Shown piece by piece: positions 44,604-52,932 of a stretch of 64,000 nucleotides of DNA (its first letter is position 1; each line of letters begins with the position of its first letter). Position numbers and translations under genes: made by a program. The notes beneath the pieces were generated by a model. It worked only from the letters and a program-made list of their open reading frames with translations. It had not been told where the DNA came from and did no database searches. Origin of the DNA: Neopusillimonas maritima (GTDB lineage: Bacteria > Pseudomonadota > Gammaproteobacteria > Burkholderiales > Burkholderiaceae_B); the NCBI RefSeq assembly GCF_040930455.2, contig NZ_CP170494.1. One strand, written 5' to 3'.

Positions 44604-45071
44604 CTATGAGCGGGTGAATTCGATTTTGCCTTCAGGCAAAAGATACAGAACCAATGCCTGGCCCTGACTCACGGTGGGGCTGTGCGCCGTGTCGGGCCCA
44701 TACACCAGCCAGCCGGCCGGGTGGTTGTCGAACTTGGCGGTGTCGTCGATGGGCATGATCAGGTCGATTTCGCCGTTTGGGTGGCGATGGTGGGGCCCGG
44801 CAAGGTCTTTCATATCGACCACGTCGACCGAATAGCCATTGAGTACATCTGTTGGCTTGATGACCCGCCCGTAACGAATGCCGCCCCCTTCGTATTGGCA
44901 CATCCAGCCTTGCGCAACGCCTGTGCGACAGGCGTTGACTATTCCGTTGTAAACGTCGCCCCCAACAGGGAAGGTTTGATTCAGGTCGTCTTGCAACGTT
45001 TTATTCAACGGACGGTCGCCAATATGATTGGTTACTTTTTGAATGAGTTGCTGAAATGTCTCGAGGTTCAT
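44604..45071 (-). CDS. DUF4863 / 4-hydroxylaminobenzoate lyase-like protein
   Basis: A 155-residue protein of the DUF4863 type; some members (PnbB) are 4-hydroxylaminobenzoate lyases. The C-terminal half looks like a small cupin-type fold, with possible metal ligands in GPHHRHPNGEIDLIMP (about 90-105) and DTAHSPTVSQGQALVLYLLPEG near the end. It is the first gene of the leftward benzoate arm, next to boxR. Its role in benzoate metabolism is unknown; conversion or detoxification of a substituted benzoate is one possibility. Confidence 0.82.
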   Translation of the reverse strand: MNLETFQQLIQKVTNHIGDRPLNKTLQDDLNQTFPVGGDVYNGIVNACRTGVAQGWMCQYEGGGIRYGRVIKPTDVLNGYSVDVVDMKDLAGPHHRHPNGEIDLIMPIDDTAKFDNHPAGWLVYGPDTAHSPTVSQGQALVLYLLPEGKIEFTRS

Positions 45072-45231
45072 TTTTATGTATCCTTTCTTAGCGGAGTCGA
45101 GTGCCGGGCCAAAGCAATAAAATGCTATCTAACCCAGCAAGGCGCCCTCGCCAAGACTCAAAATTAGGCCTTTTCTTTCCAATTGTCAAGCATTATAATG
45201 CATCTATATCGACTCATTAGGGTTTTTCTGG
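45072..45231. promoter_or_regulatory. Divergent control region between DUF4863 gene and boxR
   Basis: This 160-base region must promote both arms. A symmetric ATTATAAT (45192-45199) gives a TATAAT on each strand. For boxR, TTGTCA (45183-45188) and TATATC (45205-45210), spaced by 16, are another option. Only one TGCA (45199-45202) is present, unlike the six paired copies upstream of boxC. BoxR control of the leftward arm is therefore not evident from this motif. Confidence 0.45.
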
Positions 45232-46164
45232 GTGAACAATAAAGCATTAAATCAGAAAGTCCTGGCGGCTGAGGAGACAGGCAGCCAGGATCGCGACCCG
45301 TATCTCATCGCTCTTGGGGAGCGGGTACGGCGGCTACGCGCCATTAGGGGGATGACGCGTAAAGAGCTCGCGCGAGCTGCGCGCGTGTCTGAACGTCACC
45401 TTGCCAATCTTGAGCGGGGTGTGGGGAATGTATCCATCCTGGTTCTGCTGCAGATTTCCAAGGCATTTAATTGCGTTTTGGCGGAATTGGTGGGTGACGT
45501 GACCACTTCTACGCCTGAATGGCTGCTTATTCGGGAGCTGTTGCACAATCGCTCGGAGCAGGAGCTCCAGCAGGCACGAGAGGCGCTGGCGCAGCTGTTT
45601 GTCGGGCAAGCCGTTTCCACTGCAGGCAATCGCACAAAGCAAATTGCCGTCGTGGGGCTACGCGGTGCCGGAAAATCAACCTTGGGGCGCATGCTGGCGG
45701 CCGATATCGGCTATCCCTTTGTCGAACTTAGTTCGGAAATCGAGCGCGTGGCCGGGTGCGGCATTCTGGAGATCCACAGTCTGTATGGGCCTACGGCTTA
45801 TCGGCGTTACGAGAAACGTGCCCTTGAAGAGTCGCTGCAACTATATCCTGAAATGGTGCTTGCCACGCCAGGGGGTATTGTTTCCGAACCTTCAACCATG
45901 AATTTACTGTTGTCCCACTGTTATACCGTGTGGGTGAAAGCGAGTCCGGAAGATCATATGGCGCGTGTAATGGCGCAGGGCGACTTCCGGCCCATGGCCG
46001 GCAATAACGAGGCCATGGCCGACCTTAAGCGCATTCTGGCCGGGCGCGAGGCATTTTATTCGAAGGCCGACTACGTATGCATGACAAGCCAACGCAGTTT
46101 GTCGGAAGTGTTCGACGCACTGCGTACGCACATCCGCGAGGTTGCAGGTCTGCCTCTTGTGTAG
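45232..46164 (+). CDS. boxR: Benzoyl-CoA-responsive transcriptional regulator BoxR
   Basis: Regulator of 310 residues with an N-terminal XRE-type helix-turn-helix (about 25-85; MTRKELARAARVSERHLANLERG) and a C-terminal shikimate kinase-like domain with a P-loop GLRGAGKST (about 144-152). This is the BoxR/BzdR architecture, in which benzoyl-CoA binds the kinase-like domain and relieves repression. The start is GTG at 45232 with TAGGG about nine bases upstream. It lies between the two arms of the cluster and upstream of its likely operator array. Confidence 0.95.
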   Translation: MNNKALNQKVLAAEETGSQDRDPYLIALGERVRRLRAIRGMTRKELARAARVSERHLANLERGVGNVSILVLLQISKAFNCVLAELVGDVTTSTPEWLLIRELLHNRSEQELQQAREALAQLFVGQAVSTAGNRTKQIAVVGLRGAGKSTLGRMLAADIGYPFVELSSEIERVAGCGILEIHSLYGPTAYRRYEKRALEESLQLYPEMVLATPGGIVSEPSTMNLLLSHCYTVWVKASPEDHMARVMAQGDFRPMAGNNEAMADLKRILAGREAFYSKADYVCMTSQRSLSEVFDALRTHIREVAGLPLV

Positions 46165-46165
46165 G

Positions 46166-46237
46166 TGCACTTTAGTGCAAGCATGCATTTTTTTGCATAA
46201 AAAAGTTGACGCCGGAAATTTGTTGCATTATTATGCA
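46166..46237 (+). promoter_or_regulatory. Candidate BoxR operator array: three TGCA-N6-TGCA pairs
   Basis: Six TGCA tetramers start at 46166, 46176, 46184, 46194, 46224 and 46234. Each consecutive pair (46166/46176, 46184/46194, 46224/46234) has exactly six bases between copies, placing repeats one helical turn apart. The last pair overlaps the -10 of the boxC promoter. I recall that BoxR and BzdR operators in Azoarcus contain TGCA repeats of this kind. One further TGCA at 46253 is unpaired. Repression by occlusion of RNA polymerase is the natural inference. Confidence 0.7.
46206..46234 (+). promoter_or_regulatory. Predicted sigma70 promoter of boxCBA
   Basis: TTGACG (46206-46211) and TATTAT (46229-46234) are separated by the ideal 17 bases. 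Transcription would begin near 46241, about 50 bases before the boxC start. The -10 lies inside the third TGCA pair. The boxC ribosome-binding site is AGGAG at 46279-46283. Confidence 0.7.
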
Positions 46238-46291
46238 TGAAAAATCTACAGATGCACTATTATTCCGGTTAAATAATTAGGAGACTCATCC

Positions 46292-47950
46292 ATGAGTGAA
46301 GCCGCTACCCCCGTCGATTTTCGCACCGATCCCAGTCAATATAAGCACTGGGATCTCAGTTTTGATGGCCAGGTGGCCACCTTGGCGATGGACGTTAACG
46401 AAGACGCTGGTCTGCGTCCCGGGTACAAACTGAAACTGAATTCCTATGACCTGGGTGTCGATATCGAATTGCACGACGCGTTGCAGCGTATTCGTTTCGA
46501 GCATCCGGAAGTTCGGACTGTCGTACTCACCAGCAAGAAAGATCGTATTTTCTGCTCGGGCGCCAATATTTTTATGCTGGGTTTGTCGTCCCACGCCTGG
46601 AAGGTGAATTTCTGTAAATTTACGAATGAAACCCGTAATGGCATTGAGGACTCCAGCCGTCACAACGGTTTGAAATTTATTGCCGCCGTAAACGGCGCAT
46701 GTGCCGGTGGTGGATACGAGGTTGCGCTGGCATGCGACGAAATCCTGCTTATCGATGACCGTTCCTCCGCCGTTTCTTTACCGGAAGTGCCGCTGTTGGG
46801 CGTGCTGCCGGGTACGGGTGGGTTAACGCGCGTTACCGACAAGCGCAAAGTTCGTCACGATCGTGCCGATATTTTCTGCACTTTGGTGGAAGGCGTGCGT
46901 GGGGAGCGAGCTAAAGATTGGCGTTTGGTTGATGACATCATCAAGCCTGCGCAGTTTGAAGAGGGTGTCAAGAAACGTGCTGCCGAGTTGGCAGAGCAAA
47001 GCAATCGTCCGGCCGACGCCAAAGGTGTTCAGCTGACACGTGTTGAGCGTGAAGAAAGTGAAAACGGCGTGAAGTACAAATACGTCGAAATCACGATTGA
47101 TCGTGAGCAGCGTTCTGCAACCTGGGTTGTTAAAGCGCCCGATGCCGACGTACCGACCGACATTGCCGGCATTGAGTCTCAGGGTGCCGCTTGGTGGCCC
47201 CTGCAAATGGCACGCGAACTCGACGACGCGATTTTGCACATGCGTACTAACGAGTTAGACATTGGTACCTGGGTTTTCAAAACCGAAGGCGATGCGTCCC
47301 GCGTGTTGGCGGCCGATGAAACTTTGCAAAAGCTCAGCGATAACTGGCTTGTTCGCGAAACGGTCGGCATGTTGCGTCGTACGCTTGCCCGCCTCGATGT
47401 CTCCTCACGTTCGCTGTTTGCTCTGATCGAACCCGGTTCATGCTTTGTGGGCACGCTGCTCGAGTTGGCACTGGCTTGCGACCGTACTTATATGCTGGAT
47501 GACCCTGAAACCGACAAACCTGCGCAAATTGCCGTAAATGAACTGAATTTCGGCGCGTATCCCATGGTGAATGCGCTAAGCCGTATTGAACGTCGCTTCT
47601 ACGAGGAAGCGCCGGCTATTGACGCGGTCCGTGCCAAGATTGGCAGCACAATTGGTGCCGAAGAGGCGGAGTCGCTGGGGCTGGTTACCTACTCTCTCGA
47701 TGATATCGATTGGGATGATGAAGTGCGCATTGCGCTGGAAGAGCGCCGTGCATTGTCACCCGATTCGCTGACCGGCCTGGAAGCCAATCTGCGTTTCGGC
47801 GTGAAAGAAACGATGGAAACCCGTGTGTTCGGCCGGTTGTCGGCTTGGCAAAACTGGATATTCTATCGGCCGAATGCCTCGGGCGACAAAGGCGCCCTGC
47901 GGTTGTATGGCAAAGGTGAGAAAGCCAGTTTCGACTGGGATCGTGTGTAA
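46292..47950 (+). CDS. boxC: 2,3-epoxybenzoyl-CoA dihydrolase (benzoyl-CoA-dihydrodiol lyase)
   Basis: Opens the ring of 2,3-epoxybenzoyl-CoA without oxygen, giving 3,4-dehydroadipyl-CoA semialdehyde and formate. It has 552 residues with a crotonase-type fold in duplicate: FCSGANIFMLG and AVNGACAGGGYEVALACDE in the first half, then GSCFVGTLLELALACDRTYML in the second. The length matches known BoxC proteins. It is the first gene of the boxCBA transcript, 127 bases after boxR. Confidence 0.96.
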   Translation: MSEAATPVDFRTDPSQYKHWDLSFDGQVATLAMDVNEDAGLRPGYKLKLNSYDLGVDIELHDALQRIRFEHPEVRTVVLTSKKDRIFCSGANIFMLGLSSHAWKVNFCKFTNETRNGIEDSSRHNGLKFIAAVNGACAGGGYEVALACDEILLIDDRSSAVSLPEVPLLGVLPGTGGLTRVTDKRKVRHDRADIFCTLVEGVRGERAKDWRLVDDIIKPAQFEEGVKKRAAELAEQSNRPADAKGVQLTRVEREESENGVKYKYVEITIDREQRSATWVVKAPDADVPTDIAGIESQGAAWWPLQMARELDDAILHMRTNELDIGTWVFKTEGDASRVLAADETLQKLSDNWLVRETVGMLRRTLARLDVSSRSLFALIEPGSCFVGTLLELALACDRTYMLDDPETDKPAQIAVNELNFGAYPMVNALSRIERRFYEEAPAIDAVRAKIGSTIGAEEAESLGLVTYSLDDIDWDDEVRIALEERRALSPDSLTGLEANLRFGVKETMETRVFGRLSAWQNWIFYRPNASGDKGALRLYGKGEKASFDWDRV

Positions 47951-47982
47951 GTTAGGCGATAACCAATTAAGGAGTCAACGAC

Positions 47983-49410
47983 ATGTCCGGTATTAATTAT
48001 TCCGAGAAAATCCCAAACAACGTCAATTTGTCCAGTGATCGCACGTTGCAACGTGCGCTGGAACATTGGCAGCCCAATTACCTGCAATGGTGGCAGGATA
48101 TGGGTCCGGAAGCGTCCCAGGAATTGGATGTCTACCTGCGCACCGCCGTTAGTGTGGACCCCAGTGGCTGGGCTCACTTCGATTACGTAAAAATGCCCGA
48201 TTACCGCTGGGGTATTTTCCTGGCCCCACAAGACGGTGAACGCAAGATTCACTTCGGCGAGCACCTTGGTGAAGCCGCCTGGCAAGATGCGCCCGGCGAG
48301 CATCGTGCCAACCTGCGCCGCATTATCGTGACGCAAGGCGACACCGAACCGGCTTCGGTTGAGCAGCAACGTCATTTGGGTCTGACGGCACCTTCGCTCT
48401 ACGACCTGCGTAATCTGTTTCAGGTGAACGTAGAAGAAGGTCGTCACCTGTGGGCCATGGTTTACCTGTTGCACCGTTATTTTGGTCGCGATGGCCGTGA
48501 AGAGGCCGATGCACTGTTGCAGCGTCATTCCGGTAGCGAAGACAGCCCGCGTATTCTGGGTGCTTTCAATGAAAAAACCCCAGATTGGCTGGCGTTCTAC
48601 ATGTTTACGTACTTTACCGACCGCGACGGAAAATTCCAGCTGAGCGCCTTGTCCGAGTCGGCGTTCGACCCACTCGCACGGACCACCAAGTTCATGCTTA
48701 CCGAAGAAGCTCACCACATGTTTGTGGGCGAATCGGGTGTGTCGCGCGTGTTGCAACGTACCGCTCAGGTCATGAACGAATTGAAAACGACTGATCCGGA
48801 AGCGATTCGCAAAGCAGGTGTCATCGACTTGCCGACCATTCAGCGTTATCTGAATTTCCACTACAGTGTCACGATCGACCTGTTCGGTGCCGACCAGTCT
48901 TCAAATGCGGCTATCTTCTACAGTGCCGGTTTGAAAGGTCGTCACGAAGAAGGCAAACGTACCGATGACCACTTGCTGAAGAACGACACGTACCCCATTC
49001 TTGAGGTACATAACGGCGAGCTGCGTGAGATTCAGGTTCCTATGCTGAATGCCTTGAACGAAGTATTGCGTGACGACTACATCCGCGATTCAGTGGCCGG
49101 TGTGAACCGTTGGAACAAAGTGCTGGAAAAGGCCGGCATTGATTTCCGTCTCACCGTTCCTCACAAAGCGTTCAACCGTCGTATTGGTACTTTGTCGGGA
49201 ATCCGTGTGTCGCCCGACGGAACGGTACTGACCGAAGAGCAATGGAATGCCAACGTCGACAAGTGGTTGCCGACAGAGGAAGACCGTGCGTATGTTGCTT
49301 CCCTGATGGGGCGTGTTGTTGAGCCCGGCAAGTTTGCCAACTGGATTGCACCTCCTCCCATGGGTATCAACCGTCAGCCAATTGATTTCGAATACGTTCG
49401 ATTCAATTAA
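47983..49410 (+). CDS. boxB: Benzoyl-CoA 2,3-epoxidase subunit BoxB
   Basis: Diiron oxygenase component that forms 2,3-epoxybenzoyl-CoA using O2 and electrons from BoxA. It has 475 residues. Likely iron ligands lie in NVEEGRHLWAMVYLL (about 148-162, an E-x2-H pattern) and TEEAHHMFVGESG (about 240-252), the two-helix ligand arrangement of ferritin-like diiron enzymes. A clear AAGGAG site precedes the ATG. A GC hairpin separates it from boxA. Confidence 0.96.
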   Translation: MSGINYSEKIPNNVNLSSDRTLQRALEHWQPNYLQWWQDMGPEASQELDVYLRTAVSVDPSGWAHFDYVKMPDYRWGIFLAPQDGERKIHFGEHLGEAAWQDAPGEHRANLRRIIVTQGDTEPASVEQQRHLGLTAPSLYDLRNLFQVNVEEGRHLWAMVYLLHRYFGRDGREEADALLQRHSGSEDSPRILGAFNEKTPDWLAFYMFTYFTDRDGKFQLSALSESAFDPLARTTKFMLTEEAHHMFVGESGVSRVLQRTAQVMNELKTTDPEAIRKAGVIDLPTIQRYLNFHYSVTIDLFGADQSSNAAIFYSAGLKGRHEEGKRTDDHLLKNDTYPILEVHNGELREIQVPMLNALNEVLRDDYIRDSVAGVNRWNKVLEKAGIDFRLTVPHKAFNRRIGTLSGIRVSPDGTVLTEEQWNANVDKWLPTEEDRAYVASLMGRVVEPGKFANWIAPPPMGINRQPIDFEYVRFN

Positions 49411-49428
49411 AAAAGCGTAGACTAACAG

Positions 49429-49463
49429 TGTGCCGGGGCGCCTTTACCGGGTGCTCCGGCACA
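49429..49463 (+). other. GC-rich hairpin between boxB and boxA
   Basis: The arms 49429-49436 and 49456-49463 form a perfect 8-base GC-rich stem that can be extended inward with mismatches. No T-tract follows, so it does not look like a full terminator. It may set the ratio of BoxB to BoxA or protect the boxCB mRNA 3' end. The 117-base spacer is otherwise featureless. Confidence 0.5.
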
Positions 49464-49527
49464 TTGATCTTGACAGAATATCGTCACATAGCCGCACATT
49501 TTCAGTAGTGCGTCACGGAGACCAAAA

Positions 49528-50790
49528 ATGACAACGGCCACCACAGTCATGAAGCAGCATTTAATTGATCCGGAAATTTGCATTCGCTGTAATACCTGCG
49601 AAGAAACCTGCCCGATCGATGCCATTACGCACGACTCCAACAATTACGTAGTGGATGCGTCGATATGTAATGATTGCATGGCCTGTGTGCCGCCGTGCCC
49701 CACCGGTGCAATCGACAACTGGATTCAAGTGGTAAGCGACAACGCTTACTCCATTGAAGAGCAATTTACGTGGGACGAATTACCTGAGCCGCAGGAAGCG
49801 CCGGAAGGGGCTGAAGTTGTTGAGGCAAAAGCACCGGCAGCACCAACGGCCTCCGAGGCACAAAAAGAAGAAGGCGATCAAGACCTCGAAAACAAGCCGT
49901 TTACGGCAGCGGGTGCGAGCATACCGCCTTGGTCGGCAGCCCATCCGTATACCAATTTGTATACGCATAAAAACCCGGTTACTGCGACAGTAGTGGGTAA
50001 TTATCGTGTTACCGATAGCGATACAGACAGCGACATTCACCATATTGTGCTCGACATGGGCGACACGCCCATGCCGCTTCTGGAAGGTCAGTCAATCGCC
50101 ATTTTCCCCGCAGGTGAAGACGAGAACGGTCGTTCTTATCATGCGCGGCAATATTCCATTGCCAGTCCGCGCGACGGTGAGCGGCCCGGTTACAACAATT
50201 TGTCGATTACCGTTAAGCGTGTTGTGGAAGACCACGACGGCAATCCGGTAAAAGGGGTGTGTTCGAATTATTTGTGCGACCTGCAAAAGAACGATTCGGT
50301 GAAGTTGATTGGCCCGTACGGCAACAGTTTCCTGATGCCTAATCTGCCCGACTCAAACCTGGTCATGATCTGTACCGGCACAGGGGCTGCGCCCATGCGT
50401 GCCATGACTGAACATTGCCGTCGCCTGAATAAAGAAGGCAAGTACCGTGGCAAATTAATGTTATTTTTTGGTGCGCGTTCTGAGCGTGAGTTACCTTACT
50501 TTGGGCCGCTTATGAATCTGCCCAAAGACTTTATCGATATTAACCTGGCGTTGTCGCGGCAGGCCGATCGCCCCAAAAAGTATGTACAAGACGTGATTCG
50601 CGAGCGCGCGTCTGATGTTTTGGCGTTGATCAACGATAGCAAAACCTGCATTTATGTTTGTGGCTTGAAAGGCATGGAAGAAGGTGTGTTGGCTGCACTG
50701 AAAGACATCGTTACGGAAAGCGGCAAGAAATGGGAAGATGTTCACGCCCAACTTAAAACCCAAGGTCGGTTACACTTCGAAACTTACTAG
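49528..50790 (+). CDS. boxA: Benzoyl-CoA 2,3-epoxidase reductase subunit BoxA
   Basis: Electron-transfer partner of BoxB, 420 residues. The N-terminus has two [4Fe-4S] ferredoxin motifs (CIRCNTCEETCP and CNDCMACVPPCP, about 18-62). An acidic, Ala/Pro-rich linker follows (about 75-125). The C-terminal part is a ferredoxin-NADP reductase-type module, with RQYSIASPRDGE for FAD and MICTGTGAAPMRAM plus VCGLKGMEEGV for NADPH binding. It follows boxB in the rightward arm. Confidence 0.95.
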   Translation: MTTATTVMKQHLIDPEICIRCNTCEETCPIDAITHDSNNYVVDASICNDCMACVPPCPTGAIDNWIQVVSDNAYSIEEQFTWDELPEPQEAPEGAEVVEAKAPAAPTASEAQKEEGDQDLENKPFTAAGASIPPWSAAHPYTNLYTHKNPVTATVVGNYRVTDSDTDSDIHHIVLDMGDTPMPLLEGQSIAIFPAGEDENGRSYHARQYSIASPRDGERPGYNNLSITVKRVVEDHDGNPVKGVCSNYLCDLQKNDSVKLIGPYGNSFLMPNLPDSNLVMICTGTGAAPMRAMTEHCRRLNKEGKYRGKLMLFFGARSERELPYFGPLMNLPKDFIDINLALSRQADRPKKYVQDVIRERASDVLALINDSKTCIYVCGLKGMEEGVLAALKDIVTESGKKWEDVHAQLKTQGRLHFETY

Positions 50791-50822
50791 TATTCAGTTC
50801 AATCGATGAAAGGTTGTATTTC

Positions 50823-51263
50823 ATGAAATTTAGTGAGTTTCGAGATGGCATGGTCATCAAGCACCCGCCTGTGGTGCTTGATGAAAAAACCATGATTGAC
50901 TTTGCCAAACAGTTCGACCCCCAGTGGTTTCATACCGACCCCGAGAAGGCCAATAACAGCCGTTGGGGCGGCCTGATTGGCAGTGGTTGGCTAACGTGCA
51001 GTTTAGCGATGCGTATGGCAGCTGATTCTGCCTTGGCAGGCTCTGAAAGTTTCGGGTCTCCCGGCGTTGATAAGATTCGTTGGTTATTACCCACGCGCCC
51101 CGGCGACGCTTTGCGTTTGGAACTTACGGTTAATAACGTGCGCGTTTCAGAAACGCGTAAAGATTTGGGGATCGTGCGCTGGACGTGGCGTGTATATAAC
51201 CAGAATGATGATCAGGTGCTGGAGTTGGAGGCCACGAGTTTGTTCGATTTGGGGCAATCCTGA
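50823..51263 (+). CDS. MaoC-like hot-dog dehydratase downstream of boxA
   Basis: A 146-residue single-domain MaoC/R-hydratase-type protein. The N-terminal part has TMIDFAKQFDPQWFHTDPEKA (about 24-44), whose Asp and His match the hydratase motif; later parts include GSGWLTCSLAMRM and GVDKIRWLLPTRPGD. The ATG at 50823 has AAAGG at 50809-50813; a TTG three codons earlier is less likely. It starts 32 bases after boxA, so it is probably co-transcribed. It may act on a CoA intermediate or side product of the box pathway. Confidence 0.85.
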   Translation: MKFSEFRDGMVIKHPPVVLDEKTMIDFAKQFDPQWFHTDPEKANNSRWGGLIGSGWLTCSLAMRMAADSALAGSESFGSPGVDKIRWLLPTRPGDALRLELTVNNVRVSETRKDLGIVRWTWRVYNQNDDQVLELEATSLFDLGQS

Positions 51264-51306
51264 TCATAGTCCTTCCTGAAATGGAAGGGCCACGCTCAGG
51301 TCATTT

Positions 51307-51528
51307 TCATCCGTCTGCGCGATTGTCGATTGGCCAATTACTGAACGCAATGAAATACAAAAGAATAAGGTTGGCTAAAGGAATTAATATTAATATGCCC
51401 ATCCACCCGGGGTAGCCAATTCGTTTGCAAATGCGCCAGGCGGGAATAACCACCAAAACGGCAATAACCAGCATCCATAGCCAGTGGCCAAACCACATAC
51501 CGTTGCTAAACATATAATTTCCCATCAT
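51307..51528 (-). CDS. Small two-helix membrane protein coupled to permease
   Basis: A 73-residue protein with two predicted membrane helices: residues about 15-33 (HWLWMLVIAVLVVIPAW) and about 42-62 (MGILILIPLANLILLYFIAF). Between them is a short loop with the pattern RICKRIGYPGW, a motif also seen in other small membrane proteins. Its start overlaps the stop of the APC permease by four bases, so it is likely translated with it. It may be a permease accessory subunit, but I do not recognise a characterised homologue. Confidence 0.75.
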   Translation of the reverse strand: MMGNYMFSNGMWFGHWLWMLVIAVLVVIPAWRICKRIGYPGWMGILILIPLANLILLYFIAFSNWPIDNRADG

Positions 51529-52835
51529 GCGGTCTTTTTAAGAAAAATTTGCTCTGTAATTGCAATAGCGATCATGGCGACAACCGCTACCCCAATAACA
51601 AACGGATCACTGTTCAATTTAACCCAGATGAACCCCCCAAGGGCCAGTAAATCCAGCACAATTGCGGTCGCGGGAACCCAGGCCTTGGCTTTGATATCTT
51701 CGCGCAGGTAACGCAATACACCCCAGTGAATGGCAATATCCATAACCAGGTAGAACACAATACCCAGTGCTGCGATACGAGATAGGTCGAAAAAGGCGGT
51801 AAGAATCAGGCCCAAGACAACCGTATAGACCAATGTATGTTTCTGTATGCTACCCGGCATGCCAAAATGACTGTGGGGAACAAGCTTCATTTCCGTTAGC
51901 ATCGCCAGCATTCTTGAAACGGCAAATATGCTGGCCAGAATACCGCCCGCAGTGGCGAGCATGGCAATGGCGACCGTAAACCAAACACCGTATTCACCCA
52001 GCGCCGGACGGGCGGCAGCGGCAAGCGAATAGTCTTGAGTCTTGATGATTTCCTGCAAAGATAGATTGCCGGCAACAGCGAAGCCGACCAAAGTGTAGAT
52101 GACGACGCAAGCAGCAATGGAAATAATAATGGCGCGCCCCACGTTGCGGTGGGGGTCTTGCACTTCTGAGCCACTGTTGGTGATGGTTGTGAAGCCCTTG
52201 AATGCCAGGATGCCCAGCGCGGTTGCGCCAAAGAAATGGCCAATCCCGCCGCCGGTTTCATTGCTATCGGAAAAGTCTAGCTTGACTCCGTCCGCGATCC
52301 AGACACCTACTAAACCGAAAATTAGAATGCCACCGATTTTCAGAATTCCGATGAAGGAAGCGGTGCCCTGAATAAATTGGTTGCCCAGCAAATTGATGAT
52401 AAACGCTGCCAGGATAAGTAGAACACCAAGTAGCGGCACCATGTAGCCGCTGTCGTCACCACCGAATAGTTGCATGGTGTAGGCGCCAAATGTACGAGCA
52501 AGAAAGCTTTGGGCAATGACCATTGAAAAATACATCAATAGTGCATTGAAAGCGGTGGGAAGCCGATTTCCATAGGCTTTATGCAGATACATGCCAATGC
52601 CACCGGCCGATGGGTAGGCATTTGAAATCTTGATATAGGAATAAGCGCTAAAGCCAACGATAACGGCGGCTGCGAGAAAGGCCAGCGGGAAAAGCGCACC
52701 TGTCATTTGCGCCATTTGCCCGGTTAGCGCAAAAATGCCTGCGCCAATCATAACGCCGGTACCCAGCATGACGGCTCCGCCAAGTGTCAGGCTGTTTTCA
52801 CGATAATGAGTTGTCCTGTCTTGATTCTCGCCCAT
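51525..52835 (-). CDS. APC-family amino acid permease
   Basis: Inner-membrane transporter of 436 residues with about 12 hydrophobic segments. The first carries the APC helix 1 signature GVMIGAGIFALTGQMAQ (about 27-43), and YPSAGGIGMYLHKAYG (about 75-90) follows. A conserved ALGILAFKGFTTITNSGSEV lies in the middle. The substrate cannot be read from sequence. It is convergent with the box arm and separated from gcdH by a strong terminator. Confidence 0.88.
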   Translation of the reverse strand: MGENQDRTTHYRENSLTLGGAVMLGTGVMIGAGIFALTGQMAQMTGALFPLAFLAAAVIVGFSAYSYIKISNAYPSAGGIGMYLHKAYGNRLPTAFNALLMYFSMVIAQSFLARTFGAYTMQLFGGDDSGYMVPLLGVLLILAAFIINLLGNQFIQGTASFIGILKIGGILIFGLVGVWIADGVKLDFSDSNETGGGIGHFFGATALGILAFKGFTTITNSGSEVQDPHRNVGRAIIISIAACVVIYTLVGFAVAGNLSLQEIIKTQDYSLAAAARPALGEYGVWFTVAIAMLATAGGILASIFAVSRMLAMLTEMKLVPHSHFGMPGSIQKHTLVYTVVLGLILTAFFDLSRIAALGIVFYLVMDIAIHWGVLRYLREDIKAKAWVPATAIVLDLLALGGFIWVKLNSDPFVIGVAVVAMIAIAITEQIFLKKTA

Positions 52836-52932
52836 ATAGTCCTTTCATTGTTTTTCTAAAGGGTACGTCTGGTATGAGCGTTAATCAAGGGTTTGCACAG
52901 CCGATATAGCTGACGATTTGTTTTCAGGGCAC

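Noticed and set aside
46158..46260. The repeated TGCA run as a CRISPR-like or tandem-repeat array
   Set aside because: The repeats are four-base operator-like motifs around a promoter, with no long conserved repeat units or spacers.
47863..48861. A 332-residue open frame antisense to boxC and boxB
   Set aside because: It is a shadow of the strongly supported boxB reading frame and has low-complexity composition with no family motif.
49470..49475. A perfect TTGACA before boxA as an internal promoter
   Set aside because: No -10-like hexamer lies at the right distance.
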